Under the pieces are notes generated by a model. It ran no database searches and was not told the DNA's origin. It worked only from the letters and a program-made list of their open reading frames with translations. DNA of 6,509 nt from Sulfurimonas sp. (GTDB lineage: Bacteria > Campylobacterota > Campylobacteria > Campylobacterales > Sulfurimonadaceae), in contig JANTGV010000066.1 of assembly GCA_024762745.1 (NCBI GenBank), positions 1 through 6,509 of the forward strand, in the 5' to 3' direction. The position numbers were made by a program, and so were the translations under genes. Below, one piece after another: positions 6,283 to 6,509 of this stretch (its first letter is position 1; each line of letters opens with the position of its first letter).

Positions 6283-6509
6283 ATGAAATTTTTATTAATA
6301 CTGCTTCTTTTAAATTTTTCTCTAAACGCAGATGAGATGAAAAGAATTGAATCTATTGTTGGAGATATAACAAAATTACGTGCTAACTACGAGAGTTGCC
6401 AAGTAGAAGCCAAACTGTATGAAATGCAGTTAAAAGATGAAAGAGAGAAGAATACTATTTTGTCCCAAGAGTTAAAGAGTTTTGAAAATCTTTATAAAAG
6501 AGAGATAGC
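6283..6509 (+). CDS. Hypothetical exported coiled-coil protein (partial, 3' end outside window)
   Basis: An open frame of 75 complete codons continuing past the window edge. It starts one base after the trmA stop and has a strong Shine-Dalgarno AAAGGG at 6272-6277, 5 bases before the ATG, so it belongs to the same operon. Residues 1-16 (MKFLLILLLLNFSLNA) form a clear signal peptide with probable cleavage before Asp-Glu; there is no lipobox Cys. The remainder is highly charged and helical, rich in Glu and Lys with heptad-like spacing of Leu and Ile, which suggests a periplasmic coiled coil. A single Cys lies at residue 39. I do not recognise the family. Its place behind motA-motB-fliP permits a flagellar or cell-envelope role, but trmA intervenes and nothing in the sequence proves it. 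Confidence 0.85.
   Translation, partial: MKFLLILLLLNFSLNADEMKRIESIVGDITKLRANYESCQVEAKLYEMQLKDEREKNTILSQELKSFENLYKREI

Overview
The window looks like an AT-rich chromosomal segment from a Campylobacterota bacterium, most likely a marine Sulfurimonas or Sulfurovum-type organism. This rests on the low G+C, on the style of the proteins (a GlmU ending in a [15 protein letters not shown] tail, a TrmA starting with a Cys-rich CKYFGECGAC stretch, a MotA ending in SQFD), and on the neighbourhood coaBC / glmU / fliP, which from memory is kept in Campylobacter (dfp, glmU, fliP) and partly in Helicobacter (glmU, fliP). No database search was possible.

Layout. Positions 1-359, minus strand: the 5' part of coaBC (coenzyme A synthesis), cut by the window edge. 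Positions 360-558: an AT-rich divergent spacer with only weak promoter candidates. Positions 559-1362, plus: an HDOD-domain signalling protein. Positions 1363-1453: a convergent spacer with two palindromes, one a likely terminator hairpin and the other a REP-like 10-bp perfect inverted repeat. Positions 1454-2758, minus: glmU (UDP-GlcNAc synthesis). Positions 2759-2875: a 117-bp divergent promoter region. Positions 2876-6509, plus: a tight operon of motA, motB, fliP, trmA and an unrecognised exported coiled-coil protein that runs off the window. Gaps in this operon are 12, -1, 8 and 1 nt.

How the genes work together. MotA and MotB form the flagellar stator and FliP is part of the flagellar type III export gate, so the operon core is motility. 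The stator resembles the sodium-driven PomA/PomB type rather than the proton-driven type of E. coli or C. jejuni. TrmA makes the T54 methyluridine of tRNA and is apparently only a co-transcribed passenger. GlmU supplies UDP-GlcNAc for peptidoglycan and LPS and is transcribed away from the motility operon. The HDOD protein is a regulator without enzymatic HD residues and appears inserted between glmU and coaBC.

No wholly new system was seen. The points most worth checking are a Pro-to-Gly change at an otherwise conserved MotA position, a TrmA carrying a complete set of RlmD/RumA-type [4Fe-4S] cysteines, the HDOD gene interrupting the glmU-coaBC pair beside a REP-like palindrome, and the unrecognised secreted protein at the end of the operon.
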